Source of the DNA: Rhodospirillales bacterium
GTDB taxonomy: Bacteria; Pseudomonadota; Alphaproteobacteria; Rhodospirillales; Casp-alpha2
Length of the DNA: 5,125 nt
Direction of reading: 5' to 3'
Assembly (NCBI GenBank): GCA_030727885.1
Contig: JANRAT010000131.1
Span: 1,349 to 6,473, forward strand
Shown: positions 1 through 5,125 of the stretch, piece after piece
How the letters are laid out: each line of letters opens with the position of its first letter
Position numbering within the stretch: the first letter of the stretch is position 1
Program-made: the position numbers and the translations under genes
Notes under the pieces: generated by a model
What the model was told of the DNA's origin: nothing
The model's input: only the letters and a program-made list of their open reading frames with translations
Database searches by the model: none

Positions 1-6
1 GGGCTC

Positions 7-12
7 TATAGT
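7..12 (+). promoter_or_regulatory. possible -10 box ahead of the PHA block
   Basis: TATAGT differs from the TATAAT consensus by one base and lies 38 nt upstream of the first ATG of the locus, a reasonable position for a -10 element. The matching -35 element would fall outside the window, so this cannot be tested here. The first 50 nt hold no other recognisable signal. Confidence 0.2.
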
Positions 13-50
13 GTTTCTATGGTCATGAATTAGCGAGCGTAGCCAATGCC

Positions 51-527
51 ATGAATGACGACGAAAAAACCGATCCCGGCCCGGAACAACTGCAGCATCT
101 GGCGAAACAGTATGTTGATCTGTGGGAGCAGCAGATCAAGGCATTGTCGAGCGATGAGACTTTGGCGCGCACCATGGCACAGACCATGGAGCTGATGAAC
201 GCAGGTGCGGCAAGCGTTGCAGCGATGCTGAAAAAAGCCGCAACAGAGGGAAATGCTGCACATGCAGCAGAGGGAAATGCTGCACAAAACGGAATGGGTG
301 GCGGTGATGGATCCAGCAACAGTACCGGCAATGATGCGGGAAATGCTACAGGCAAGCGAGAAGATGGCCGTCGCGCCGCGTCCGCTGGCGCTGCATCTGG
401 CGATACAGAACCTGATGTTCGCAAGCTCACTGATCGCATTGCCGAGCTTGAAAGACGGCTCGCTCAGCTGGAAGGAGCCGCTCAGCCAACAGGCAAAAGC
501 GCTCCGCGAAAGCCTCGAAAACGTTGA
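51..527 (+). CDS. small coiled-coil protein, candidate PHA synthase accessory subunit
   Basis: This is a 158-aa protein with no signal peptide or membrane segment. Residues 10-62 are predicted helical and amphipathic (PEQLQHLAKQYVDLWEQQ, then a Met/Ala-rich helix). Residues 64-120 form an Ala/Gly/Asn/Ser-rich linker containing an 8-residue duplication (EGNAAH/EGNAAQ). Residues 123-140 are a regular coiled coil with V123, L126, I130, L133, L137 and L140 at a/d spacing, followed by a basic Lys/Arg/Pro tail. ATG 51 is the only ATG in this frame after the stop at 9-11; its ribosome site is weak (GAGCG about 11 nt upstream). Its 3' part overlaps phaC in another frame. A short helical protein encoded just before a class III/IV-like PhaC recalls the PhaE and PhaR partner subunits, but it is shorter than either (PhaR is about 200 aa, PhaE about 350 aa). 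The synthase-partner role is inferred from position and architecture; a phasin-like granule protein is the alternative. Confidence 0.7.
   Translation: MNDDEKTDPGPEQLQHLAKQYVDLWEQQIKALSSDETLARTMAQTMELMNAGAASVAAMLKKAATEGNAAHAAEGNAAQNGMGGGDGSSNSTGNDAGNATGKREDGRRAASAGAASGDTEPDVRKLTDRIAELERRLAQLEGAAQPTGKSAPRKPRKR
240..287 (+). repeat. 24-bp tandem duplication at the phaC start
   Basis: Two adjacent 24-nt units (240-263 and 264-287) share the 19-nt core CAGAGGGAAATGCTGCACA at 244-262 and 268-286. The period is eight codons, so the duplication keeps both overlapping reading frames open. It gives EGNAA twice in the upstream protein and MLH twice in the phaC frame. Each unit carries a purine-rich AGAGGG followed by ATG. 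A shorter third match, GGGAAATGCT, lies at 338-347. Confidence 0.9.
245..279 (+). promoter_or_regulatory. candidate phaC translation initiation region
   Basis: AGAGGG at 245-250 and again at 269-274 are the best Shine-Dalgarno-like sequences near the phaC 5' end. ATG 253 and ATG 277 each lie only 2 nt after one copy, which is too close for normal use. ATG 262 lies 11 nt after the first copy, which is usable though long. Other in-frame ATGs at 307, 331, 334, 343 and 364 have weaker or badly spaced sites; the best of them is 307 with GGTGG 5 nt upstream. Which start is used cannot be settled from sequence. Confidence 0.4.
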
Positions 528-1560
528 ACCGGCGCTATTCGCCGAAGCAGTCAGCAAGGAATTTCAAAGCCGTCTCGGTGATTTTGCTGCCGGTATAAAC
601 CGCTTTGCCAAGGCCAGCCGGCGACCGTCCTTGCCTGAACTGCCGGTCGTCTGGGACGAGGGCACGACAAGGGTTGTGCGGGCCGAGGCTGCCGGTGCAC
701 CGGTCATTCTGATCCCGTCACTGATCAACCGGGCGTATATTCTCGATCTCAGTGCCAAGCGGAGTTTGCTGCGCTATCTGGCGCAGCATGGACTGGATTC
801 CTACCTCGTCGACTGGGATGCGCCGGGCGAGACGGAACAGGCGTTCGGGATCGACGACTATGTGCAGCGTCTGGCCCGCATCCGCGATCACGTCACCCGG
901 ACAACCGGACAAAAGCCGATGCTGGTCGGCTACTGCATGGGCGGCAATCTGGCGCTGGCGCTGGCGCATCTGGATCCGGCAAAAATCGCGAAACTGGCGT
1001 TGCTGGCGACGCCCTGGGATTTCCAGGCGATGGCCGAAGTGTCGACTCGGATGCTGGCCGCCATGATGCCGGCGCTGCGTCAGGTGATCGAGGTCTTCGG
1101 CGCGTTGCCGGTCGATGTCATGCAGGCGATGTTTTCGAGCCGTGACCCGAGCGGGGCAATCCGCAAGTTCCGGCAGTTCGCAGAACTAGATCCTGAAAGC
1201 GATGCGGCACAGGCCTTCATCGAACTGGAAGACTGGCTGAACGACGGGGTGCCCCTCGTCCGGCAGGTGGCGCTGGAATGTCTGCAGGGCTGGTATCTCG
1301 ATAACCGGCCGATGGCGGGTACATGGGAAATCGCCGGACGCCCTGTCGTTCCCGCTAAATTGGCCATGCCGTCGCTGCTGATTGTGCCCAAACGCGATAC
1401 CATTGTGCCGCCGGAATCGGCGTTGCCGCTGGCCGGATTGCTGGCCAATGCCCGTCTGATCGAACTGAACGCCGGGCACATCGGCATGATGGCCGGATCA
1501 GGAGCGGTTGATCAGCTTTATGCGCCGCTCGCCGATTGGCTCGGTGCAGGCGAAGCCTGA
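253..1560 (+). CDS. phaC: poly(3-hydroxyalkanoate) synthase, class III/IV-like PhaC (alpha/beta hydrolase fold)
   Basis: It polymerises (R)-3-hydroxyacyl-CoA into PHA on the growing cytoplasmic granule. Counting from ATG 253 (435 aa), the lipase-like box GYCMGG carries the nucleophile Cys228, followed by Asp382 in VPKRDTIVPP and His409 in NAGHIGMM. The Cys-Asp-His spacing (154 and 27 residues) is close to that of Allochromatium PhaC. The block at 152-189 (LIPSLINRAYILDLSAKRSL, then YLVDW) matches the class III/IV pattern of an NRxYxLDL core and a following VDW. The protein is far shorter than class I synthases (about 560-600 aa), which fits dependence on a partner subunit. An extra N-terminal segment of roughly 100 residues precedes the hydrolase core. 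The start is uncertain (253, 262 or 307). Third-position GC in this frame is already high from 253, which favours an early start. The 5' part overlaps the upstream gene by up to 275 nt in the +1 frame. phaA and phaB follow on the same strand. A non-polymerising PhaC-like hydrolase is possible, but the neighbours argue against it. Confidence 0.9.
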   Translation: MLHMQQREMLHKTEWVAVMDPATVPAMMREMLQASEKMAVAPRPLALHLAIQNLMFASSLIALPSLKDGSLSWKEPLSQQAKALRESLENVEPALFAEAVSKEFQSRLGDFAAGINRFAKASRRPSLPELPVVWDEGTTRVVRAEAAGAPVILIPSLINRAYILDLSAKRSLLRYLAQHGLDSYLVDWDAPGETEQAFGIDDYVQRLARIRDHVTRTTGQKPMLVGYCMGGNLALALAHLDPAKIAKLALLATPWDFQAMAEVSTRMLAAMMPALRQVIEVFGALPVDVMQAMFSSRDPSGAIRKFRQFAELDPESDAAQAFIELEDWLNDGVPLVRQVALECLQGWYLDNRPMAGTWEIAGRPVVPAKLAMPSLLIVPKRDTIVPPESALPLAGLLANARLIELNAGHIGMMAGSGAVDQLYAPLADWLGAGEA

Positions 1561-1570
1561 GTTGAAAAAT

Positions 1571-1626
1571 CCCCCGATTTGGCCTAAGTCTTGATCCAAA
1601 GGGGCGGGGGGTCGCTGACGAACCCC
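1571..1626 (+). other. overlapping stem-loops in the phaC-phaA gap
   Basis: The 113-nt gap between phaC and phaA can fold in two competing ways. In one, TTTGG (1578-1582) pairs with CCAAA (1596-1600), extended by CCCCC (1571-1575) with the G-run at 1606-1611. In the other, GGGGT (1608-1612) pairs with ACCCC (1622-1626), with CG/CG pairs inside and a CTGA loop. No T-run follows either, so neither is a clear intrinsic terminator. The rest of the gap holds the TTTGCAAA palindrome (1639-1646), an AT-rich AATAAT (1648-1653) and the phaA ribosome site. I see no convincing -35/-10 pair. Confidence 0.35.
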
Positions 1627-1673
1627 GAATTAATGTCGTTTGCAAAAAATAATATCCAGAGGAGAGACATAAA

Positions 1674-2849
1674 ATGACCGAAGTCGTAATCACCGGTGCC
1701 GCACGGACACCAGTAGGCTCGTTTCTTGGCAGCCTGAGTTCCCTGTCAGCATCGGCGCTCGGCGAAATTGCCATCAAGGCGGCAATGGAGCGCGCCGGCG
1801 TCAGCCCCGAAGAAGTTTCAGAAGTCATCATGGGCCAGATCCTTTCCGCCGGTACGGGTCAGAACCCGGCTCGCCAGGCGGCCATCGGCGCCGGTATCCC
1901 GGTCGAAAAGACCGCCTACGGCATCAACCAGCTTTGCGGTTCCGGCCTTCGTACGGTGGCGCTCGGCTATCAGGCGATCATGATGGGTGACAGCGAAATC
2001 GTTGTTGCCGGCGGTCATGAAAGCATGAGCCAGTCACCGCACACCATGCATCTGCGCAATGGCGTCAAGATGGGCTCGGGCGAGCTGGTCGACACCATGA
2101 TCAAGGACGGTCTGTGGGATGCCTTCAACGGTTATCACATGGGCACGACGGCGGAAAATGTTGCGCAAAAATGGCAGCTGACCCGTGACGAGCAGGATGC
2201 TTTCGCACTCGGCTCACAGAACAAGGCCGAAGCCGCTCAGAAGGCCGGCAAGTTCGTCGACGAAATCGTTCCCGTCACCATCAAATCCCGCAAGGGCGAC
2301 ACCGTGGTCGATTCTGACGAATATCCGAAGCACGGCACGACCCTCGAAAGCCTGACCAAGCTGCGTCCGGCTTTCGACAAGGAAGGCACGGTCACGGCCG
2401 GCAATGCTTCTGGCATCAACGACGGTGCTGCGGCACTGGTTCTGATGAGTGCCGAAAACGCCAAGAAGCGCGGCGCACCGATCCTTGCCCGCATCAAATC
2501 GTGGGCAACCGCGGGTGTTGATCCGGCGATCATGGGAACGGGGCCGATTCCGGCGTCGCGTCTGGCGCTCGAAAAGGCCGGCTGGACGGTCGACGATCTT
2601 GACCTGATCGAAGCCAACGAAGCCTTTGCCGCACAGGCCTGTGCGGTCAACAAGGACATGGGCTGGGACACCAGCAAGGTGAACGTCAACGGCGGTGCGA
2701 TTGCCCTTGGCCACCCGATCGGTGCTTCCGGCGCCCGTGTCCTGGTGACGCTGCTGCACGAAATGCAGAAGCGCGACGCCAAAAAGGGTCTGACGACGCT
2801 ATGCATCGGCGGCGGCATGGGTATCGCCATGTGCGTCGAACGCGACTAA
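1674..2849 (+). CDS. phaA: acetyl-CoA C-acetyltransferase (beta-ketothiolase)
   Basis: It condenses two acetyl-CoA to acetoacetyl-CoA, the first step of PHB synthesis, as a cytoplasmic thiolase (normally a tetramer). The 391-aa length is typical. The acylated nucleophile is Cys88 in NQLCGSGLR. His347 lies in [14 protein letters not shown], and the second catalytic Cys377 in CIGGGMG; these correspond to Cys89, His348 and Cys378 of the Zoogloea enzyme. The EANEAFAAQ motif (313-321) is also present. The start is well supported by AGAGGAGAG at 1658-1666, 7 nt before ATG. Position between phaC and phaB identifies it as the biosynthetic thiolase, although sequence alone does not exclude a role in acetoacetate breakdown (AtoB-type). 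No anomaly was seen in the reading frame. Confidence 0.96.
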   Translation: MTEVVITGAARTPVGSFLGSLSSLSASALGEIAIKAAMERAGVSPEEVSEVIMGQILSAGTGQNPARQAAIGAGIPVEKTAYGINQLCGSGLRTVALGYQAIMMGDSEIVVAGGHESMSQSPHTMHLRNGVKMGSGELVDTMIKDGLWDAFNGYHMGTTAENVAQKWQLTRDEQDAFALGSQNKAEAAQKAGKFVDEIVPVTIKSRKGDTVVDSDEYPKHGTTLESLTKLRPAFDKEGTVTAGNASGINDGAAALVLMSAENAKKRGAPILARIKSWATAGVDPAIMGTGPIPASRLALEKAGWTVDDLDLIEANEAFAAQACAVNKDMGWDTSKVNVNGGAIALGHPIGASGARVLVTLLHEMQKRDAKKGLTTLCIGGGMGIAMCVERD

Positions 2850-2862
2850 GCTGAAACTTCGG

Positions 2863-2890
2863 CCGGGTACGGACCAGGGTCCGTACCCGG
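2863..2890 (+). other. perfect 12-bp stem-loop between phaA and phaB
   Basis: CCGGGTACGGAC (2863-2874) pairs perfectly with GTCCGTACCCGG (2879-2890) around a CAGG loop, 13 nt after the phaA stop. The stem is very stable, but the sequence after it (AACCGATCC) has no T-run, so it is not a standard intrinsic terminator. It could be an mRNA 3'-end stabiliser, a partial attenuator or a processing site that sets the phaA to phaB ratio. Confidence 0.7.
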
Positions 2891-2907
2891 AACCGATCCT
2901 AAAACGA

Positions 2908-2922
2908 CCGCAATAATTGCGG
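2908..2922. promoter_or_regulatory. 15-bp palindrome upstream of phaB, possible operator
   Basis: CCGCAAT and ATTGCGG form a perfect inverted repeat around one central A, ending 8 nt before the phaB Shine-Dalgarno sequence. The one-base centre suits a dimeric DNA-binding protein better than an RNA hairpin, although a 5-bp stem with a 5-nt loop is possible in RNA. No regulator is encoded in the window. Assignment to a PHA regulator such as PhaR would be a guess. Confidence 0.35.
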
Positions 2923-2942
2923 CATTTATCGGAGGAGTCACG

Positions 2943-3668
2943 ATGTCCAATGTTGCACTGGTCACAGGGGGAACGCGCGGTATCGGCCGGGCGATTTCAG
3001 AAGAACTTAAAAGTCACGGCTACACGGTCGTCGCCAACTACGCCGGCAACGACGATGCAGCAAATACCTTCAAGAAAGAAACCGGGATCGATGTCGTCAA
3101 GTTTGACGTCGGTGATTTCGATGCCTGTCAGGCGGCTGTCGCTGCGATCAGCGCATCGCATGGTCCGGTTGAAGTGCTGGTCAACAATGCCGGCATCACC
3201 CGCGACAAACCGCTGCACAAGATGGACAAGGCAAGCTGGGATGCGGTTATCTCGACCAACCTCGACAGCCTGTTCAATCTGTCACGGTCGGTCATTGACG
3301 GCATGCGCGAGCGCAACTTCGGGCGGATCATCTCGATCTCGTCGATCAACGGCCAAAAGGGCCAGTTCGGCCAGACCAACTATTCCGCTGCCAAGGCCGG
3401 CCTGATCGGCTTTACCAAGGCGCTGGCGCTGGAAACCGCCGCCAAGGGCATTACGGTCAACGCCGTAGCGCCGGGCTACATCGCCACCGAGATGGTGATG
3501 GCGGTGCCGCAGGATATTCTCGATACCAAGATCATTCCGCACATTCCGGTCGGCCGATTGGGCGAAGCCCATGAAATCGCCCGCTGTGTCAGCTTCCTTG
3601 CATCCGACGACGCCGGTTTCATCACCGGCTCGACGCTGACGGTCAACGGCGGCCAGCATATGCACTGA
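2943..3668 (+). CDS. phaB: acetoacetyl-CoA reductase (short-chain dehydrogenase)
   Basis: It reduces acetoacetyl-CoA to (R)-3-hydroxybutyryl-CoA, normally with NADPH, giving the monomer used by PhaC. The 241-aa protein is a classical SDR. The cofactor motif TGGTRGIG is at residues 8-15 and NNAG at 81-84. The catalytic tetrad is Asn106, Ser134, Tyr147 and Lys151 (YSAAK). The PG motif is at 177-178 (VAPGYIATEM), and the C-terminus NGGQHMH resembles PhaB proteins. FabG (3-oxoacyl-ACP reductase) is the close relative to exclude; the FGQTNYSAAKAG region and the position after phaA favour PhaB. GGAGGAG at 2931-2937 lies 5 nt before ATG. The 93-nt gap after phaA carries a stem-loop and a palindrome, so phaB may have partly independent control. 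Confidence 0.94.
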   Translation: MSNVALVTGGTRGIGRAISEELKSHGYTVVANYAGNDDAANTFKKETGIDVVKFDVGDFDACQAAVAAISASHGPVEVLVNNAGITRDKPLHKMDKASWDAVISTNLDSLFNLSRSVIDGMRERNFGRIISISSINGQKGQFGQTNYSAAKAGLIGFTKALALETAAKGITVNAVAPGYIATEMVMAVPQDILDTKIIPHIPVGRLGEAHEIARCVSFLASDDAGFITGSTLTVNGGQHMH

Positions 3669-3700
3669 TCCGGTGCAGGCTTTTGCCTGACCCTGACAGC

Positions 3701-3740
3701 AAACAAAACAGGCGGCGCTTTCGGGCGCCGCCTTTTTGTT
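3701..3740. terminator. bidirectional intrinsic terminator between phaB and the GST-family gene
   Basis: GGCGGCGC (3711-3718) pairs with GCGCCGCC (3725-3732) around TTTCGG, followed by TTTTTGTT. On the other strand the upstream AACAAAACA reads as a T-rich tract (TGTTTTGTT) after the same stem. It can therefore end transcription of phaB from the left and of the convergent GST-family gene from the right. A smaller hairpin, CAGGC-TTTT-GCCTG, precedes it at 3676-3689. Confidence 0.92.
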
Positions 3741-3768
3741 GAAGTCTGATGATACGTTAAAAGACCGG

Positions 3769-4383
3769 TCAGGCGGCTTTCGGCATCGTTGTGGCGAACG
3801 ACGGCCGGTCGGAGATTTTCTCGAACCAGTCGGCAAGCGCCGGACAATCCTTGCGCCAGCCGAAATCAGGCATGCGCAGATCGACCCAGCCGAGGCCGCA
3901 GCCGATGGCGATTTCGGCAATGGTGATGTCGCCGTCTGTGCCCATGCTGTCGGCAGCCGCGTCGGCGACGGCCATGCAGGTTTTCATGGTCTCGGTCTGA
4001 CGATCAGCCCACCAGTCCCATTTCAGTTCCTTCGGGCGGCGCACGGTTTCGACCAGCAGCAGAATACCGGCGTCGGTCATGCCGTCACCGGCAGCAGCCA
4101 GCGTCAGCGCCTTGAAGCGGGCGTCCCGCTCGACCGGAAACAGTTTCTTGCCGGTGTGCAGGCTGTCCAGATATTCGCAGATCACCGGGCTGTCATAGAT
4201 CGGATCGCCGGCGTCGGTGGTCAGACACGGGATTTTGCTCATCGGGTTCGACTTGCGAAGATCGGTATCAGCGGACCATGGATCGGTCGCAATGCGTTCG
4301 ATCTTGTCGGCAAGGCCGAGTTCGATGGCGGTGACGGAGACTTTGCGGACGTAAGGCGATGTCGGTGAATAGCGCAGCTTCAT
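3769..4383 (-). CDS. glutathione S-transferase family protein
   Basis: This 204-aa cytosolic protein has the GST two-domain layout. The N-terminal thioredoxin-like domain (about 1-80) contains YSPTSPYVRKV, the cis-proline in KIPCL (Pro52) and DSPVICEYLD, where Ser65 is the usual glutathione gamma-glutamyl ligand. The helical C-terminal domain (about 85-200) includes DITIAEIAIG, which corresponds to the conserved N-capping box region. The small N-terminal motif with Ser rather than an obvious catalytic Tyr resembles bacterial YibF-type or Beta-like GSTs. The substrate cannot be told. GGGAG (complement of 4391-4395) lies 7 nt before the ATG, supporting this start. It converges on phaB across a shared terminator and is divergent from the methyltransferase-like gene. 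No link to PHA metabolism is implied. Confidence 0.9.
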   Translation of the reverse strand: MKLRYSPTSPYVRKVSVTAIELGLADKIERIATDPWSADTDLRKSNPMSKIPCLTTDAGDPIYDSPVICEYLDSLHTGKKLFPVERDARFKALTLAAAGDGMTDAGILLLVETVRRPKELKWDWWADRQTETMKTCMAVADAAADSMGTDGDITIAEIAIGCGLGWVDLRMPDFGWRKDCPALADWFEKISDRPSFATTMPKAA

Positions 4384-4561
4384 GAATATGCTCCCGGGTT
4401 TTGGATGGTCCTACTGGCAATATGGGGATGATTGCGGAAATGTCATCAACAATCCGATCTGTTTCGTCAGATTGCATCCAGAAAGATCAGGCAGGCCGGA
4501 CAAGGATGATTGACGATATCCGGGGGCTGACCCGGCGGCGGAAACACACTAATGTCAGCGG
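4384..4561. other. divergent intergenic region (GST-family / methyltransferase-like)
   Basis: These 178 nt must hold the start signals of both flanking genes. I could not find a convincing -35/-10 pair in either direction. Small inverted repeats are present: GATTG/CAATC (4430-4434 and 4450-4454), ATCTG/CAGAT around TTTCGT (4457-4472), and CCGGG/CCCGG (4520-4524 and 4531-4535). None is long enough to call an operator. A frame opening at TTG 4401 runs through the region but is unsupported. Confidence 0.4.
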
Positions 4562-5125
4562 ATGTGGTCTGATGTTATCGATCTTCGGGAGTTTTACGCA
4601 CGCCGTCTCGGGCGTACGGCGCAACGCATGGTGCGCGCCAAGCTGCGCCAGATGTGGCCCGATACCAGTGGCCTTCGGGTGCTGGGTCTGGGCTTTGCAA
4701 CGCCGTATCTGAGCATGTTCCGGGGCGAAGCGGAGCGGGTGCTGGCGGCGATGCCGGCCGGTCAGGGCGTCATGCACTGGCCGCCCAGGGAGCGCAGCCT
4801 GACCATGCTGGTCGACGAGACCGAACTGCCGTTGCCGGATCTGAGCATGGACCGGGTGCTGATCGTGCATGCGCTGGAATGCAGCGAACAGGTCAGGCCG
4901 TTGCTGCGCGAAGCGTGGCGCGTGCTCGCCGACTCCGGTCGGCTGATCATCATCGTACCGAACCGTCGCGGTCTGTGGGCGCGCTTTGAATCGACGCCGC
5001 TCGGCACCGGCCGTCCGTATTCCCGGGGCCAGTTGTCCCGCCTGCTGCGCGACAACATGTTCATGCCGCTCGAAACCAACCGGGCGCTGTTCGTGCCGCC
5101 TATTGATCTCGGCATCCTGCAGGGC
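4562..5125 (+). CDS. class I SAM-dependent methyltransferase-like protein, 3' end outside window
   Basis: The frame stays open to the window edge, giving 188 residues of a longer protein. Residues 38-50 (LRVLGLGFATPYL) occupy the place of SAM motif I. Residues 89-105 (LPLPDLSMDRVLIVHAL) match the strand after motif II/III, and 118-134 (AWRVLADSGRLIIIVPN) the late motif with its loop and beta-strand. RRGLWARFESTPLGTGRPYS (135-154) is a conserved-looking block of this protein type. ATG 4562 is the first in-frame ATG after a TAA at 4550-4552; its ribosome site is weak. Motif I lacks the usual acidic-x-G-x-G, so SAM binding is not certain. In alphaproteobacteria I recall such proteins being encoded beside gloB (hydroxyacylglutathione hydrolase), which would lie outside this window. 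The substrate is unknown. Confidence 0.85.
   Translation, partial: MWSDVIDLREFYARRLGRTAQRMVRAKLRQMWPDTSGLRVLGLGFATPYLSMFRGEAERVLAAMPAGQGVMHWPPRERSLTMLVDETELPLPDLSMDRVLIVHALECSEQVRPLLREAWRVLADSGRLIIIVPNRRGLWARFESTPLGTGRPYSRGQLSRLLRDNMFMPLETNRALFVPPIDLGILQG

Noticed and set aside
253..527. A frameshift or sequencing error splitting one fused protein instead of two overlapping genes
   Set aside because: The upstream frame continues as a regular coiled coil with a natural basic tail to its own stop, and the phaC frame is open from 253 with several ATGs. A programmed +1 shift cannot be fully excluded, but nothing in the sequence demands it.
23..557. Two open frames (138 and 175 aa) on the - strand across the start of the locus
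   Set aside because: Both oppose the small coiled-coil gene and phaC. Their Ser/Cys/Ala-rich sequences have no domain, and the sense-strand reading has regular heptads and PhaC similarity.
1639..1646. TTTGCAAA palindrome upstream of phaA as a PhaR operator
   Set aside because: An 8-bp palindrome is too short to be meaningful alone, and I cannot match it securely to a known PhaR site. No second copy was seen in the window.
2214..2830. Two open frames (181 and 197 aa) on the - strand within phaA
   Set aside because: They lie opposite phaA, which has complete catalytic motifs. Their compositions look like mirror images of GC-rich codons.
3282..3920. 212-aa open frame on the - strand across phaB and the terminator
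   Set aside because: It runs antisense through phaB and the intrinsic terminator and overlaps the 3' end of the GST-family gene. It shows no motif.
3736..4368. 210-aa open frame on the + strand opposite the GST-family gene
   Set aside because: It is antisense to a clearly recognisable GST-family protein, overlaps the terminator region and has no recognisable domain. Long antisense frames are common in GC-rich genes.
4431..4437. ATTGCGG half-site in the divergent gap, shared with the phaB palindrome
   Set aside because: A single 7-mer match in 5 kb on two strands is expected by chance about half the time, and its inverted partner is missing here.
4401..4712. 103-aa open frame starting at TTG in the divergent gap
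   Set aside because: It has a rare start and an unordered composition rich in Arg, Cys and Trp, and most of its length shadows the methyltransferase-like gene in another frame.

Overview
The window carries a polyhydroxyalkanoate (PHA/PHB) synthesis locus on the + strand, followed by a convergent glutathione S-transferase-family gene and the start of a divergent methyltransferase-like gene. GC-rich coding, strong Shine-Dalgarno sequences on phaA and phaB, and the protein sequence style (a short class III-like PhaC preceded by a small helical protein, and a methyltransferase-like protein with an LGLGFATPYL motif) suggest an alphaproteobacterium. I cannot fix the order or genus from sequence alone.

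Layout: 51-527 (+) is a small protein with an N-terminal helical part, an Ala/Gly/Asn-rich linker and a C-terminal three-heptad coiled coil with a basic tail. It is a candidate accessory subunit (PhaR/PhaE-like by position) of the PHA synthase. 253-1560 (+) is a PhaC-type synthase with a Cys-Asp-His triad, read in the +1 frame relative to the first gene and overlapping it by up to 275 nt. 1674-2849 (+) is phaA (acetyl-CoA C-acetyltransferase) and 2943-3668 (+) is phaB (acetoacetyl-CoA reductase). A textbook, near-symmetrical terminator at 3701-3740 separates phaB from a convergent GST-family gene (4383-3769, -). A 178-nt divergent gap follows, then a methyltransferase-like gene (4562 onward, +) that runs off the end of the window.

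How the genes work together: PhaA condenses two acetyl-CoA to acetoacetyl-CoA, PhaB reduces this to (R)-3-hydroxybutyryl-CoA, and PhaC (perhaps with the small coiled-coil protein) polymerises it. The whole acetyl-CoA-to-PHB route is therefore encoded in one co-directional block. The gaps before phaA (113 nt) and phaB (93 nt) both contain inverted repeats, so expression within the block may be tuned separately.

The most interesting feature is the long dual-frame overlap at the start of phaC. Both frames look protein-coding: a regular coiled coil in one, and the phaC N-terminal region in the other. By hand count, third-position GC of the upstream gene falls from about 62% before the overlap to about 33-43% within it, while the phaC frame shows about 70-75%. 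A 24-bp tandem duplication sits exactly at the candidate phaC start. No RNA genes, CRISPR arrays or insertion sequences were seen, and no gene-free stretch exceeds 300 nt.
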